Of a stretch of 64,000 bases of DNA, positions 23,142-36,148 are shown piece by piece. Below the pieces are notes generated by a model. That model worked only from the letters and a program-made list of their open reading frames with translations. It ran no database searches and was not told where the DNA came from. This DNA is from Chrysoporthe austroafricana (Eukaryota; Ascomycota; Sordariomycetes; Diaporthales; Cryphonectriaceae): positions 4,588,001 to 4,652,000 of the forward strand of contig JYIP02000006.1 in NCBI GenBank assembly GCA_001051155.2, given 5' to 3'. How positions within the stretch are numbered: the stretch's first letter is position 1; each line of letters begins with the position of its first letter. The translations under genes and the position numbers were made by a program.

Positions 23142-24598
23142 TATACGCTATAATTTTACTTAAAGAAGCAATTTCGGTATTAACCGTTCTTATATTGCTA
23201 ATAATTTTGCTATTTATAATAATATTAAGTTCGGTATTATCGGAATTTACAATAGTTGTATTCAGTATTTCTTCCCTTTTATTATAAGAGAATATATATA
23301 CGAGTTCGTTATTTAGTTTCGCAATTTTAATCTTACCGTTTTATTTAACCGATCGGGCTTGCATTTTATTATAAACCAAATCTTCCGTTTCGAATACGAC
23401 TTTAAAGCTATTAAGATTGTTTTTATTAAAGACGATATGAATTACGATTTCAATGCTACTTTTCAGAAATAAGCTAACGAAAATAAGGATACTTTAATGC
23501 TGCCCGGTCCTTGCAATGCCAAAGTCGCATAATAAGCTTTAAGTCTTATATCTAAGCGTATAGGCTAGTTAAGACTTTATAGCTTAATATTTATAATTAT
23601 ACCGACTTTTGCGATTATATCGGAAAGGAAAAATTGTTTATTACGTTCTTTCGCTATTTATTAAACTTTAAAGCTATTGTTAAAACCCGGGAAATTATTC
23701 TTAATTAATAAATATAGCTATTATTTATCGATATAACTTTATTAATAGCATATAATACTGCTTTTTTCTAATAATTTATAAATTTAGCTATTTATATTAA
23801 AGATTAACTACGATATTGCTATATAATAATTATATACGGCTATCGGCTCTATATATTAATATATTCTATTGTAATTTCATTTTATATTTACTATTATTAT
23901 ACTTACTTAATACTTTATTATCTAAAGGCTATACCTTTTATTAATATTTACGAGCAATTTTGATTTTTAATTATATTTATATTAAATATTTCAATAATAA
24001 ATACAATTAAGCATTACCGAAATATATTTAAATATCGGCTAGCTTTATTATATATAAGTATTATATATATCTATTTATCTTAAATATAAACCGATTGTAA
24101 TAAAAGATTAATTTTAAGCCTTTAATATAAGCAAGTTTTCTTTTAATCCCCGGTATAAGCATATTTGTTATTTAAGTTTCCGGTATAAGTACGTCTACTT
24201 ATTAAAACTCTAATACGAATCGGCTTTATAAAACGATCGTTATTTCCTATATAATCTTTTTTATCCAATAATGCTATTATGCTTTTCCTTGCTATATAAC
24301 CCAGAATTCTATTATATCGTATTATTGCTACTCAAAACGTCTTTAACTATTAGCTTCCTTTATAAATAAAAGTTATAAAGGGCCGGCAATTAATAGCAAA
24401 ACCTATAAACGTAATAAATTTATAATGGATTCGCTTAGTAAATTTACAATAAATTCTCTAGTAAATACGCAATGAATTTACTAAATGGATAATATACTTT
24501 TATTAAAAGGCTTATATAATGCTTTAATATGCTTTTAATATAGTTTACTTTCTTAAAAGAAGCATGCTTTATAATATATTTCAGTACCTTTATTATTA
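23142..24598 (+). mobile_element. F' : right end of a second family-2 element
   Basis: Collinear with 34896-36355 of element F, differing by transitions: the same end of the unknown 3' frame, the same non-coding tail and the same LTR. D interrupts it on the left. It lies inside LTR X, which continues at 24599. It shows that the extra 3' region of F belongs to the family and is not a private insertion. Confidence 0.88.
24391..24598 (+). repeat. 3' LTR of F' (about 208 bp)
   Basis: Starts taatagcaaaacc and ends tttattatta, aligning end to end with 36149-36355 and 25700-25906. Preceded by the purine-rich tract ataaagggccggcaat. Confidence 0.85.
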
Positions 24599-24944
24599 AA
24601 TACGTTTAATAAATATTCGCAATATTTATAAGCTTATGCGGCTATTACTTGAATATATTATAAGGTCTAAATAATACTTAAATTTACGACTGAAAAGCTA
24701 TAGTATTTTATTTAATAAGTAACCCGTTTTTAAATATCCAGCTTTTTATTATTAGATTATTAGCTTACTTAATAATCCAGTAAGCCTGGCTTACTAGCTT
24801 ACTTAAAAATCCAGTAATCCTTATCTTATTTAACCTTAACCCGTAATTATGCAATTAACTGCTTTTCTTGCTAATAGAAATGCTTAATAAAATATATTAA
24901 GGGTTGTTTCTTTATATTCCTAATTTGCTTATTAAGTTATAATA
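24599..24944 (-). repeat. LTR X, right part
   Basis: Minus-oriented family-1 LTR lacking its first (here left) part, cut by F'. It resumes in the region equivalent to 50310 of LTR Y and ends agttataata at 24944. Then follow ten bases, gctagcaaaa, that belong to LTR Z. X is therefore inserted in Z. Confidence 0.75.
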
Positions 24945-24954
24945 GCTAGCAAAA
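24945..24954 (-). repeat. LTR Z, small fragment
   Basis: The ten bases gctagcaaaa match the family-1 LTR sequence before gcagtattaa, which resumes at 50665. The last five, caaaa, pair with taaaa at 50660-50664 as the RIP-altered TSD of LTR Y. Confidence 0.65.
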
Positions 24955-24985
24955 TATTATAAACGCTATAGCAATTCTAAGATAA
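24955..24985 (-). repeat. LTR Y, first 31 bases
   Basis: Begins tattataaacgctatagc and stops at gataa (24981-24985), where G inserted. The rest of Y resumes after the second gataa at 50240. Confidence 0.85.
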
Positions 24986-25424
24986 TATTACAAACGCTAT
25001 AGCAATCCTAGAATAAATTATAAGGTTAAAAGGTTTATACTAGCAAAAATAATACCGAATATAGCTTTAAATACCGGAAATTTATTCGGATAGATATTCG
25101 TAATATTTATAAGCCAATATGGCTATTACTTGAAAATATAATAGGGTTTAAATAATATTTTGATTTACGATTGAAAAACTATAGTAATTTATTTAGTAAA
25201 TGCCTTATCCTTATATATCCGGTTTTTCAATTCCGGATTACCGATTTATTAAATAATCCAGTAATCCAGGCTTACTGGATTACTTAATGATTTAGTAATC
25301 CTTATTTTATCTAACTTTAACTCTGGGTTAATAATATTCGAAATTCTTTTGAAATAAAAAAGGATCGGGCGTTTGAACGTTATTTCCCTTTATTATAACC
25401 TTAATTCCTTATTGGGTTATAATA
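24986..25424 (-). repeat. 3' LTR of element G (439 bp)
   Basis: Starts tattacaaacgctatagc, keeping an ACA that other copies have lost, and ends gggttataata. The 31 bases just before it are the cut start of LTR Y, so the same motif appears twice in a row. Confidence 0.9.
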
Positions 25425-25699
25425 TTATCCCTTTCTTATCAATTATCGTCCTTAACAATTTTCTATAAGAATCTCTATTTATAATTATTTTGTAATTTTC
25501 CTTTTCTAATCGGGATATCGGGCAAAGTATAGAAAACTCGTTTTACTTATTCGGCCAAAATATAATGCCGTAATTCTTTTCTGGAAGCGGTTTTGCAATA
25601 TGCCGTATAAATGCTTTCCTATTCGTTTTGCGAGAATTATAATATCCTTAGCTATTAAGTTTCGGAACAAGACTCTTTTCGTTATTCGGAATATATACG
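25425..25699 (-). other. Element G 3' non-coding region, cut by F
   Basis: Reverse complement aligns with 6095-6359 of element A (for example the part with gcaaaacgaataggaaagc). It stops at TSD atacg (25695-25699) and resumes at 36361. Its plus-strand reading is the upstream end of the conserved antisense frame. Confidence 0.8.
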
Positions 25700-25906
25700 T
25701 AATGGCAAAACCTATAAACGAGGTGAATTCGTAATGGATTCGCTTAGTAAATCTATAGTAAATCCCCTAATAAATACGCAATAAATTCACTAAGTAAATG
25801 CTATACCCTTACCGGGAGGCTTATATAATACTCTGATAGGCTTTAGCATAATTTATTTTCTTGGAAAAACTATATTTCATAATATATTTCAGTATATTCA
25901 TTATCA
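25700..25906 (+). repeat. 5' LTR of element F (207 bp)
   Basis: Starts taatggcaaaacc (TG to TA) and ends attatca, keeping the terminal CA. The interior has repeated short blocks such as ttcgcttagtaaat and tagtaaat in both senses, giving partial palindromes. Confidence 0.9.
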
Positions 25907-25955
25907 ATTAATAGCTACGCTTTGCATGCCTTTATTGCGTAATCGGGTTTCGACT

Positions 25956-26091
25956 ATCGGCTTTATAAAGCAACAGCTCTTATAAGAATATCGGTCTTAT
26001 AAAATAACGGCTTTTATAGAAATATCGGCTTTATAGAGTATCGGTTCCTGTAAGAATATCGGTCCTATAAAATATCGGCTTCTATAAAAAT
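25956..26091. repeat. 34-bp x 4 (17-bp x 8) tandem repeat in the F leader
   Basis: Four 34-bp units, each made of two related 17-bp halves beginning atcgg(c/t)(t/c)(t/c)ata or a close variant. It lies between 5' LTR and gag, where packaging and primer-binding signals are expected. Units differ by transitions. Confidence 0.85.
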
Positions 26092-26164
26092 AGCATTCTT
26101 ATAAGAAATATTATAATTATTTATCGACAATTTATTACCAATTCACTATAGTAATTACCGGCAA

Positions 26165-28700
26165 TAACGTTTTATTACCGCAGCTTATCGATTATATCGA
26201 AATCAAGTATTCCGCCCAAGTATATAAGTTTATATAAGCTTTGAATGACTTTGAAAGGAAAGATTAAATTATATCGGATATCAAGATCTTTTTCGAAATC
26301 GCATACGCTTTTGTCGATTAGAAACTTTTGGCCGATCGATACGAAAAGGCAAAGCAAAACCTTAAGGAAACCAATATACTTTTGCAGAAAGCAAAGGCAT
26401 AAGTAGTTAAGCAAGGATAGCCTTTATTGCTTAAGCGTTAGATTTAAAAGAAAAAAAAGTCGAATTTCGATAAGAATCTATTCTAATAAATAAGAAAGAA
26501 TAATATATTCTAAAAAGATTTTTCTAAATATTGTAAATTTCGATAGCTTGCTAAAGCGATAATAGAAGAAAAGCGATAACAAATATTTATAGAAATAAAC
26601 GAAAACAAGGATATTTTTCGACTTAATAACCCGGAAAATCTATTAGAAAAATTAGCTTAGCAATAATCTATCGAAAATCGAAAGTATTATATGCTTGAAT
26701 ATATTAATATTAATAGCGGAATCAAATATATTTATTTATTACAATATTCGACCGAAAATTTAAATTTTAAATTTATTAATAAATCCGGGAATTTTTCAAT
26801 TACAGTAAAAAGAATAGATAAAAGTAAAAGAAAATAACTAATTCTAAGAAATAAACGCATTTCTTTTTTCTTAACGGAAACCCAAAATCGGAATATTTCC
26901 AAATAAAATTCCATTATAGCTATCCCGGCTAATCTTATAAATTTTATAGCAGAAAGTATATTAACGCCCTAATCGAATTTATCGAATTATTCGTAGCTTT
27001 TCAGGGAAAAAAACTATAAAGAAAAAAAACTGGATAAAAGAAAATCGGATAGTTTTATTATTATCTTTCAGAAATACTCGATTCTTTCTTTCCCAGTTAC
27101 TGGCTTATTAAACTGGTTTTTATAGCAACCCGAAATAAAAGCAATCTACCAAAACGGCTTTATTTCGAAAAAGGCAGCATGCATTGAGTTCAAGAAAATG
27201 CTCCGATTGCAATAAGTTTTCAATATATAAGCGCTTCAATCGGAACTTATTAAAGAACCCTTTCCCGTTTCAGCTGCGAAATACTATGCTAGCAACAAAT
27301 ATCGCTTTATTAGATTAGTATTTCCTAATACTAGAAAACGTATCCGGCAGATATTTATATTAAGAGCAAGAAATTAATTAAATTAAAGACTATCCTCGGG
27401 TCTTAAGCCGGATATTGAAATTGACTTTGATTTCTAAAAAGAATTAATTAATAAGCCAAATAAATTACCGGATTTATCGGATTCTAGCAATAGTAAAAGC
27501 AATAATTCTCGAAACTTATTATTCGGCTATAAGTAACCCAAAAATCTTTAAGCTTATCGATTTAATTTATTTGAATTTATAGCATTGCCCGTTAATATTG
27601 ATAGGGAATTCAAGAATATAATTATAAAGCGATTTCGATTTTACGAAAACTGGAACGATTATACTAACTTAATAATTGTATTTATTACAAATAATAAAAT
27701 TATTATTTGGAAAGACTTTTAAGCCTTTATAAACTAATATGAAATATATATAACCAGAAATATAAAATGCATTAAATATCTTAGCTTTTATTTACCCGCT
27801 TGCTTAATTAAAATAGCATATATTTAGTTTTATTTTATATTATTTTCTTAAAAGCATAAAGATTTTATTTTGCATAAGCATAATTAAAGCTAGTAGAAGA
27901 AATAGTTAAAAAGAGATTTCTTTATATTGCGGAAAATTGCAAAAAATTTGCTAAATGCTTAATAATATTCCAGGAAAAATATATGAAATAATCGCAATAT
28001 TCTAGAATTTACTTATTACGTCCGTTAATTTACTAAGCTAGCCGAATACCCAAATTCGTATTTAGCCAGAAATATTTGGGATCGGATCGATAAAGAATTA
28101 ATAATTAGATATTTCGATAGATTTAATCGAAATAAAAATACGAAAGATTTCGAAAAATGCCTTAAAATAAAATAAGAAATATAGCATATTTTCGAATCAG
28201 ATTACGTAATAAGACTATCTCGTAAACCCGCGCAATTAGTACGGAAAATTATACAATCGGCTGCCAATCTTTCCAATATTAATATTTATTTCTTAGCTAA
28301 TATATTCCTAAAATGCTCTAGAAGATTCAGGCTTTAAGGATTTGAATATTTATTTCGCTTAATAAAGATATTTAATTAGCTAAATCTATTTAAAAGCATT
28401 GGATATATTTTGGAATACGAATTCCGAAAGCTTTTACTAGAATAATAGCGAAAGCTAATAAACGCTCGGAATTAATTACAGAAACGAATAGCTAAATAAC
28501 AAAATATCTCTAGTATAGCTAGGAAGATATTAATCAATACTATAAATAATAGCAAAAATTCAATTTCAAAAAACCGAAATTTCCAACCGCGCTTTTACTA
28601 TCGATTCGCATAAAAAGATACTAGAAAATATTTTGTCCAGTCAACCTTAGCAAATTTCAATATCGATAACGGAAAATTGCAATATAATTTAGATAAAAAG
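26165..28700 (+). pseudogene. Element F gag remnant
   Basis: One frame can be followed from about 26165 with stops only at RIP-type codons. It is long (over 800 codons) and hydrophilic. A mid part near 27990-28200 reads like a gag capsid, with many aromatic and charged residues. The part near 28650-28900 reads KKDKLARKGYFF. No intact zinc knuckle was found. From memory of the family, this gag-protease layout fits a class of fungal gypsy elements with large N-terminal regions. The minus-strand open stretches 26175-26414, 26732-26914 and 28721-28912 are shadows. Confidence 0.7.
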
Positions 28701-31600
28701 GACAAGCTGGCTCGAAAAGGCTATTTCTTTATAAATAACGATTTATTTATAGCGGATAACGATAAATACGATAAAAAGACCGAAAACGGCGAAAACTTAT
28801 AAAGGCAAAAAGACGAATTAAAAGAATAGGCTAATAAACAAAATATAATAATCGAAAATAATATCTGGATTTTTCGAGCCGAAAAGGCAAAATTATCGGT
28901 AAACGAAAGCATATTCTATATTAAATACCTTATATAATTATCCAATTAGCTATAGAATTTTCCTAAAATCGATATATAGAAAAGAAAAATTTTGGGATAT
29001 AATATTCTTATACTTACAGTCAAGCTTTATTAGAGCAGCAGCTATACGTACGCAAGAGCTATAGCCAAAGCATATCCGAATAGGCTGGATATAAAAGTCT
29101 ATATCGATATAAATGCCAATTATTATACTATTACCGAAGAATTGCTAATGCAATTCCTTAAAACGAAAATAAATTAGAATATAAAGGCTAAGTTTAGAAG
29201 CGTAAGCCAATTGCTAGCAAAAGGCTAAACTGAATTTAACTTATATTTCCAGAATAATAAGTACGGCTATTTATTTATATTTCGTACCCGAATAAAAGCT
29301 TGAGTATTGGATCGATTAGAAATAAGCATTTTATTAAGATAGAAATATAATATTCCTTATAAATTGGATATTCTGAATTCAGAATCGTTTATATAATTTG
29401 GTTATTTTGGTAATATTATAGCAAAAATGGAAATATTTGCCCGAATGCCAGTATAATCCTAGCAAATAAAAGCTGCAATTATTATAATAATGCTATTCAG
29501 ATTTTATAAGCTAATTCCTATTAATATTAAGCAAATTTCAAAAATATAACTTTTCTATTTAAGCCGAAATAAAAAAGGTAAATAAATTGCTTAATAGGCT
29601 ATTAAATTAAAAAGGTCTTAATAATAAACCAAGCAGCGATCTCTTTAAAGATTTAGAAAAACTAATTTTTAAAAATAGTCGAACTATTCTAAATAGATTA
29701 TATAATTCCGCTAGCGAATTACGATAACTATTATTATATTACGCAATAATATTTCTTTTAACGAATTAAGAACGGGTTATAACTTTCAAGAAAGCTGAAT
29801 TTAGACTAATTGTTATTTATTAAGCATATTTTCTAATAAACTGCAGAAATTACTGGAAAATAACTGGAAAAGTACCGATTTCCGGATATAGAAACCTTTG
29901 AAATAAGAGATTATTTCGAAAATAATAATAAACTGGGAATTCGAAAAGATAAAGCTATTAAGGAATTAGAAATTGATTTCGGTATATATATTTGCAAGCG
30001 TTTACCGGAATTTTTCCATAAAATTATAGAATTAATATAAGCATATATTAGAATTTTCAAAAATATAAATCCTATTAATATACTAATCGATTAATAAATG
30101 AAAGTTAACCTGGTTGAAAGATAGCAAAATTAGAAAATAAAATAAAAGCTATATTATTCAAATAAAGAAAATTAAGAAATAATTAACGAAATTTTGGATA
30201 AGTTATATTAATAAAGTCGAGCTAAATAAGTTATAAATGCAATGCTATTCGGTTTATTAATTTTTATAGTTTGGAAGAATATAAATAGCTAAAAAAAAAA
30301 ATATATAATAATTAATCTATACGCTTTAAATAAAATCTCAATCCCTAATACTTATTCCTTGCTATTATTGCAAAAGGTTATTAAATAGCTAAGAAGAAAA
30401 ATATATATTACAGTAATAAATATATAGCAATTTTTCTATTAATTCTTAATATATCCAGATTATAAAGACCGATTTACCGTTATTAATTATCGTAATTAAG
30501 AAAGGATAAAAGTTTTATTTATAAATTTTCGAAATTTATTATCTTATATCCAGTATTTTATAAATTAATTCTTATAACTATATTATAAATTTGCTTTTGC
30601 TTTTATAAATAATATTGTTATTTATTCAATTATAGAATAAAACTACTTGCAATACTTATAAATTATTTTCTTGCTATTTTTATGTAAAAATATTTCATTA
30701 GCTAGATTCAAATCGTTTCTTGGATATCTTTTAGTCCAGATCTTAAGATTCAAGATAAACGGATTCGGAATTTCTAATACGAAATACCGGATACAAGCTA
30801 TTCGCAATCTAGAATTCCTTAAAACATTCCAGTAACTGGAAAAGTTTATCGAATTTACAAGATATTTACGCTATTTAATTCCTAAATATAATTATAGAAT
30901 TAATCCACTTTAGAGAAGGAAAACTAGAATATTAAGCAAGGCTTGCTAATCGAACCGTTTACTTTCAAATATAGAATAGCGAAATTATATTACGCAAGCC
31001 ACTTTCGACTCAATACTAGATAAAGTTAATAATTTTTATAATTTCAAAATAGCTTTAGAAATTAAAAATGCTTTATTTTACTATATTCTAGACAAACTTC
31101 TTTTTATTTAGCTAAATATATTTAAAGAAATACAGTTCTCAAGCATTATTTTCCAATTAGCAAACGATTATATATAGAACGGAATATTGCTAATAGCAAA
31201 TATAGCTATATAATTAATTTTCTATTTAAGCAAAATAATTAATAAAGCAAAACGAAAATACTGGCTTATAAAGCTAGAAATAGCTTATTTAGTATAGCTA
31301 ATATGAAAATTGCAAATAATAATAGAATCGAACCGAGCTAAGCTAATTTATATCTTTACCGATTACGCAGCAATAATTAGCATTATCCATTCGTTATTTA
31401 TAAATATAGTAAATAAAACCAAAGTAAATATACGGCTAATTCTTATTTCGGAATACTTAAGCTAATTTAACTTAAAAGCATATTATATACCGGGAAAGTC
31501 GAATATTCTTGCAAATGCTATATTAAGATTATTATTTACCCAGAAACCTATTAACGATAAAGGCATTCTAGATAAGATATAAGAAAACGAACTTATCTAA
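28700..31600 (+). pseudogene. Element F protease, RT and RNase H remnant
   Basis: Protease is at about 29035-29400: YTYARAIAKA, then a hydrophobic strand ending I-D-I-N where an intact enzyme has D-T-G. RT is at about 30330-30720, with the catalytic FxDD box reading F-I-N-N before IVIY at about 30593-30636, so both catalytic aspartates now read Asn. RNase H is at about 31050-31560. The region between protease and RT (29500-30330) is poorly conserved. Clearly distinct in sequence from family 1. Confidence 0.8.
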
Positions 31601-33313
31601 ATTCTCAATAAAATATTTATAGATAACGAAATAAAAGGGCGCATTAAAAAAGGATACGAAAAATACCTTTTATAATCCAAAATAATCGAATAACTGAAAA
31701 ACTCAAATAAGATTGCCCGATTACTTTTTATATTAGATTATAATAGCTTACTATTTCTCAAGAATTATTACAGGAAATAATAATTATATATCCCGAATGA
31801 AATAGCATTGGATTTTATTAAAGAAACTTACGATAGAAAATACTATTTCGGTATAAACTGTATATAATACGACTTAACGGATCGATTCGTTATCAAATAC
31901 TGCTATGCCAAAATACGCAATTATATATCGATATATCGAGCTTGCAATAAGAATAAAAACCATTTATAGCAACTTTTAAAAGAAATGCAGCTTATATTAT
32001 TTCTATTAATCCCATTTTATATTATTATTATAGACTTTATTATAAGACTATCGATAATATTATCTATAAATACTATATAGGCTTTAGCTAAAATGCTATT
32101 CCTGAATGCATTTCTTATAATTACGGATAAGTATTCCAAAACTACGATTATTATATTAAGCAATACAATATATATTGCAGCAAATTAAGCAACCCTTATC
32201 TTATAAATATTTTATATTATTAGCTAAGGAATACTTAAAAGGATTATTTTAAACAGAAATTCGAAATTCCTATCGGAATTCTAAAAATATTTGTAAGAAG
32301 CTATCGGAACGAAACTTGCTTACTCTACCGTTTCGTATCCGCAAACGGATAGGCAATCTAAAATAAAAAACCGAATAATTGAAATAGCAATTCGGCATTT
32401 CATAACCGCTTACTTTAATATAGAATAGACCGAAATAATACTAGCATTATAATTCAATTTGAATAATATATATAACCGAGCTATAAAATATTTAGCTAGC
32501 CAAATGCTATTCGGATTCAACCTATTATCGGGCTAGTAAATAAAGGATATAATACTTTTAGCAAAAGAAGTTTTCTAGGAAAAAGCTTAATTTTTTATTG
32601 CCGAAATGCAAATAATAGCCAAATTGTAATATAATAAGCATTATTGCTAAATAATTTTCGAATTAGATAATTGAGTATATATTTGCTTGGGCTACGGATA
32701 TTTATTATTAAATAACTTATTTCTGAAGTTTTTATTATAAAGGATAAGACTTTTCCAAATTATTCGAAAAATAAAGAACTTAATATATAAATTGAAATTG
32801 GCTTTTTATATAAATATTTATCCAATAATTTCAGTAATATAATTAACGCTTGCAAACTTTCTTAAAATAAATCCTTATAAACGTAACTTTATATATTAAA
32901 ACTTAATAAATATATTAAAAGATCCGGATATCGAGAAATATTTAGAAAATTACCGATATTACAAGCTAGAAAGGATAATTAGCCGTTATAAACGAAAGTA
33001 TAAATATAGTTTATACAGAATTAAATATTTGGTAAAATGGATAAATTACTTTAGCTATTATAATATATAAATGCCTTATAATGCTTTGAATACGGACGAA
33101 ATAATATATAATTTCGAATGGAAACGCGAAGCTATAGCCGAACTGCAAGAAAGAATAAAACGAAAGCAGCTATTAGCGGAAGAAATCCTTGAACCAGGAG
33201 ATATTATTATAACTGCTTTACGAAAACGAAACAGGCCAAAGCGCGATTTACGAACAGAAAATATACTGGAACAAGCTAATTTATTTATTCCAAGAAATCG
33301 AAAGAACTTATAA
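31600..33313 (+). pseudogene. Element F integrase and chromodomain remnant
   Basis: Zinc-binding domain at about 31830-31970 (C..K..C-NKNKN end). The core at about 31990-32600 has the D-F-I strand at 32035-32045 and a downstream stretch with YSTV-like, NR and IEIAIRHF residues. The chromodomain is at about 32930-33150, with R-I-KYLVKW then MPYNAL. The terminal open segment 33071-33313 is the C-terminus of this polyprotein and ends in a basic tail, not a separate gene. Confidence 0.82.
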
Positions 33314-33630
33314 CGTAATAAGCGCGCATTAGGGTAAAAGCGACTGCTAAGTAAAGCAAATGAATTTCTGGCGAATGCAAAAAGCTATTATTTCGTAAAT
33401 CGCTAGTAAATTCACTTTATTTTCCTCTTCCTATTAGCACGCTTACGATTACTATCCCTATCTACTTATTATAGCTAGCCGTATCGCCCCGTTATTATTA
33501 CTTTTCATTATATTTTTGAATACTATTTTTGAGTATTAAGCTAATACTATTATTAATTTCGCTTTATCTTATTAAGCTTCTGTAAACTTGCAAGGATTAT
33601 ATTAATAAGGCTATTAATATTATTAAAACC
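33314..33630. other. Element F spacer between pol and the 3' frame
   Basis: Non-coding by every frame. It has short blocks such as ggcgaatgcaaaaagc and cgctagtaaattcactt that resemble, in inverted form, the tagtaaat blocks of the F LTR. A pyrimidine-rich run is at about 33418-33435. No promoter motif can be named. Confidence 0.5.
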
Positions 33631-35470
33631 AAAATGCGTTACGCAATTATCAAATCGTATCTCTTTATAAATGCCTTGCTATAAGACCAAAATTAATAAG
33701 AAATAGTACGTTTAGCTATGCCCAACTTTTACGCAATACTATACCTTATATCCTAAGAAGAATTTTCTAAAGTTTGCTGAAAAAGCAAGATTATACAATA
33801 TGCCAAGTACGTTTATAAAGTATCGCTTAAGGACCGCTTTTCCCTAAAAGGATATCGGTAAGTTATATATTTATATAATAGCGAAAGCCGTTTTTACTAT
33901 AATACTTACGTAATAAAGAACTATTTAAGCGATTTCTTTTATTGCTAGGAAGCTTATATAATAGCTTTTCGTTAAGCGCTAATTAGTAAAGGTTATACCG
34001 ATATAATAGACCGAAAAGTCGAATACAATATTTACGTTCCTAATACCGAACTAAGCAGCGGCGATATTAATCGGCCGCTAATTACTGAAAAGGCTTAAGA
34101 GCTTATTTTATAATACTTTATACCGTTATAAATTAACCGTTCTAGCTTTATTTACGAAAAATAAAAGCTTTATTTAAGTACTCTTATTAGTACGGATATT
34201 ATTACGAGCGAGGATATAAATAACGGATTAACGGATAACTCTATTAAGGGAATATCGCCTGAATTTATCCCGAATTCACTTACCGTTCGTAATTCTATTC
34301 CTGCCCTATATACCCTATTAATAGCTTATCGCATCTTATTTCCTATTATAATATCGAGAAACAATTGCTTATAAAATAAGCGTAGCTATTACGTTAAAGA
34401 TAAAGCTGGACAAATAATATTAAGCAATTACGGCAACTTTATTAAAAAAGAAGTAAATACTGTACGCTATACAGCCAATATAGCAAAAGTCGTTATAGTT
34501 TACGAATATAATCGTAATATAGCCCTTGCTGCCTGAAAGAAAATAGCTAAAAATATTAAGCTAATTTTAGCTAAGCTTAAAGCTTTCAAGCTTATTATAC
34601 TAATCGCTAATTTAAGCCTATCTGTTATAATAGAACGAAACTTTATAATGCTAGCCAAACGCAATCGAGTTATAAACGATATTATCGACTTAATCGAAAA
34701 CGACTTACTGAATATAGCTAGTTTATTAGCCATACTAAGCAAAGCTCCCCGAGCTAATATTAATAATATTCTGCCCTTACGAATTACGCTTCGCGTTATT
34801 TCCGCCTTATTTATTAAATATAATCTCAAATCCAAAGCTACTGAAGCCGAAATCGCAATATATTACCGCATGCTAGCCCTCTATATATCCAAAGAATATA
34901 TACGCTATAATTTTACTTAAAAAAGCAATTTCGGCATTAACCGTTTTTACGTTATTAATAGCTTTGCCGTTTATAATAATATTAAGTTCGGCATTATTGA
35001 AATCTATAATAATCGCATCCAGTACTTTTTCCCTTTTACTATAAGAAAATATATATACGAATTCGTTATTTGGTTCCGCAATTTTAATCCTATTATCTTA
35101 TCTAATCGATTAGGCTTATACTTTATTATAAACCAAATCTTCCGTTTCGAATATAACTTTAAAGCTATTAAGATTATCTTTACTAAAGATAATATGGATT
35201 ACGATTTCAATATTATTTTTCAGAAATAGATTAACGAAAATAAAAACTACTTTAACGCCGCCCGGTTTTTGCAATACTAAAGTCGCATAATAGGTTTCAA
35301 ATCCTATATCCAAGCGCATAAGCTAGTCAAGACCTTGCAGCTTAATATCTATAATTATACCGACTTTTGCAATTATATCGGAAAGGAAGAATTATTTGCT
35401 ATATTCTTTCGCAATTTACTAAACTTTAAAGCTACTGCTAAAACCCGAGAGATTACTTTTAATTAATAAA
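33631..35470 (+). pseudogene. Long unknown frame in the 3' region of family-2 elements
   Basis: From ATG 33631 one frame runs about 610 codons; its stops are of the types RIP makes (TAA/TAG from CAA/CAG, TGA from CGA). It includes the open segment 34648-34920. Visible features: an N-terminal part rich in aromatic and charged residues, a helical A/I/L/K-rich middle (about 34500-34640), and a C-terminal part with NYTDFCNYIGKEELF near 35355-35395. I do not recognise a domain: no DxG protease, RT, integrase, helicase or DDE motif was seen. Base composition is less AT-rich than gag-pol. F' keeps the 3' end of the same frame (from 23142), so it belongs to the family. It could be an extra retrotransposon gene or a captured host gene. 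The minus-strand open frames 34500-34835 and 35116-35319 are shadows. Confidence 0.6.
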
Positions 35471-36148
35471 TATAGCTATTATTTATCGATATAATATTAT
35501 TAACAGCATATAATACTGCTTTTTTCCAATAATTTATAAACTTAGCTACTTATATTAAAGACTAGCTATAATATTGCTATATAATAACTATATGCGGCTA
35601 TCGGCTTTATATGCCGATATATCTTATCGTAACTTTACTTTATATTTATTACTATTATATTTACTTAATACTCTATTATCTGAAAGCTATATTTTCTATT
35701 AATATTTACAAGCAATTTTAATCTTTAATTATATTTATACCAAATATTTTAGCAGTAAATACGATTAAGCATTACTAAAATATACTTAAATATCGGCTAG
35801 CCTTATTATATATAAGTATTATATATATCCATTTACTTTAAGTATAAACCGATTATAATAGAGGATTAATTCTAAGCCCTTAGCATAAGCAGGTTTTCTT
35901 TTAGTTTCCGGTATAAGTATGTTTATTATTCAAGTTTTCGGCATAAGCACGTTTATTTATTAGGACTCTAATACAAGTCGGCTTTATGAAACGATTATTA
36001 TTTCCTATATAATCTCCTTTATCCAATAGTACTATTATGCTTTTCCTTGCTATATAACTCAGAGTTTTACTATATCGTATTACCGCTATTTAAGACGTTT
36101 CTAACGGTTAGCTTCTTTTGTAAATAAAGGTTATAAAAGGCCGGCAAT
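35471..36148. other. Element F 3' non-coding tail
   Basis: Very AT-rich, collinear with 23710-24390 of F'. It holds paired (c)ggtataag(t/c) motifs (about 35908-35950), similar to a spaced short repeat. It ends with purine-rich ataaaaggccggcaat just before the 3' LTR, a fair polypurine tract. No open frame. Confidence 0.6.

Noticed and set aside
25700..25906. The 207-bp repeat as a MITE
   Set aside because: It occurs at both ends of F in the same orientation with a shared 5-bp TSD outside, so it is an LTR.
34500..34835. Minus-strand 111-codon frame
   Set aside because: It overlaps the longer plus-strand frame of element F, which has better continuity; no domain seen.
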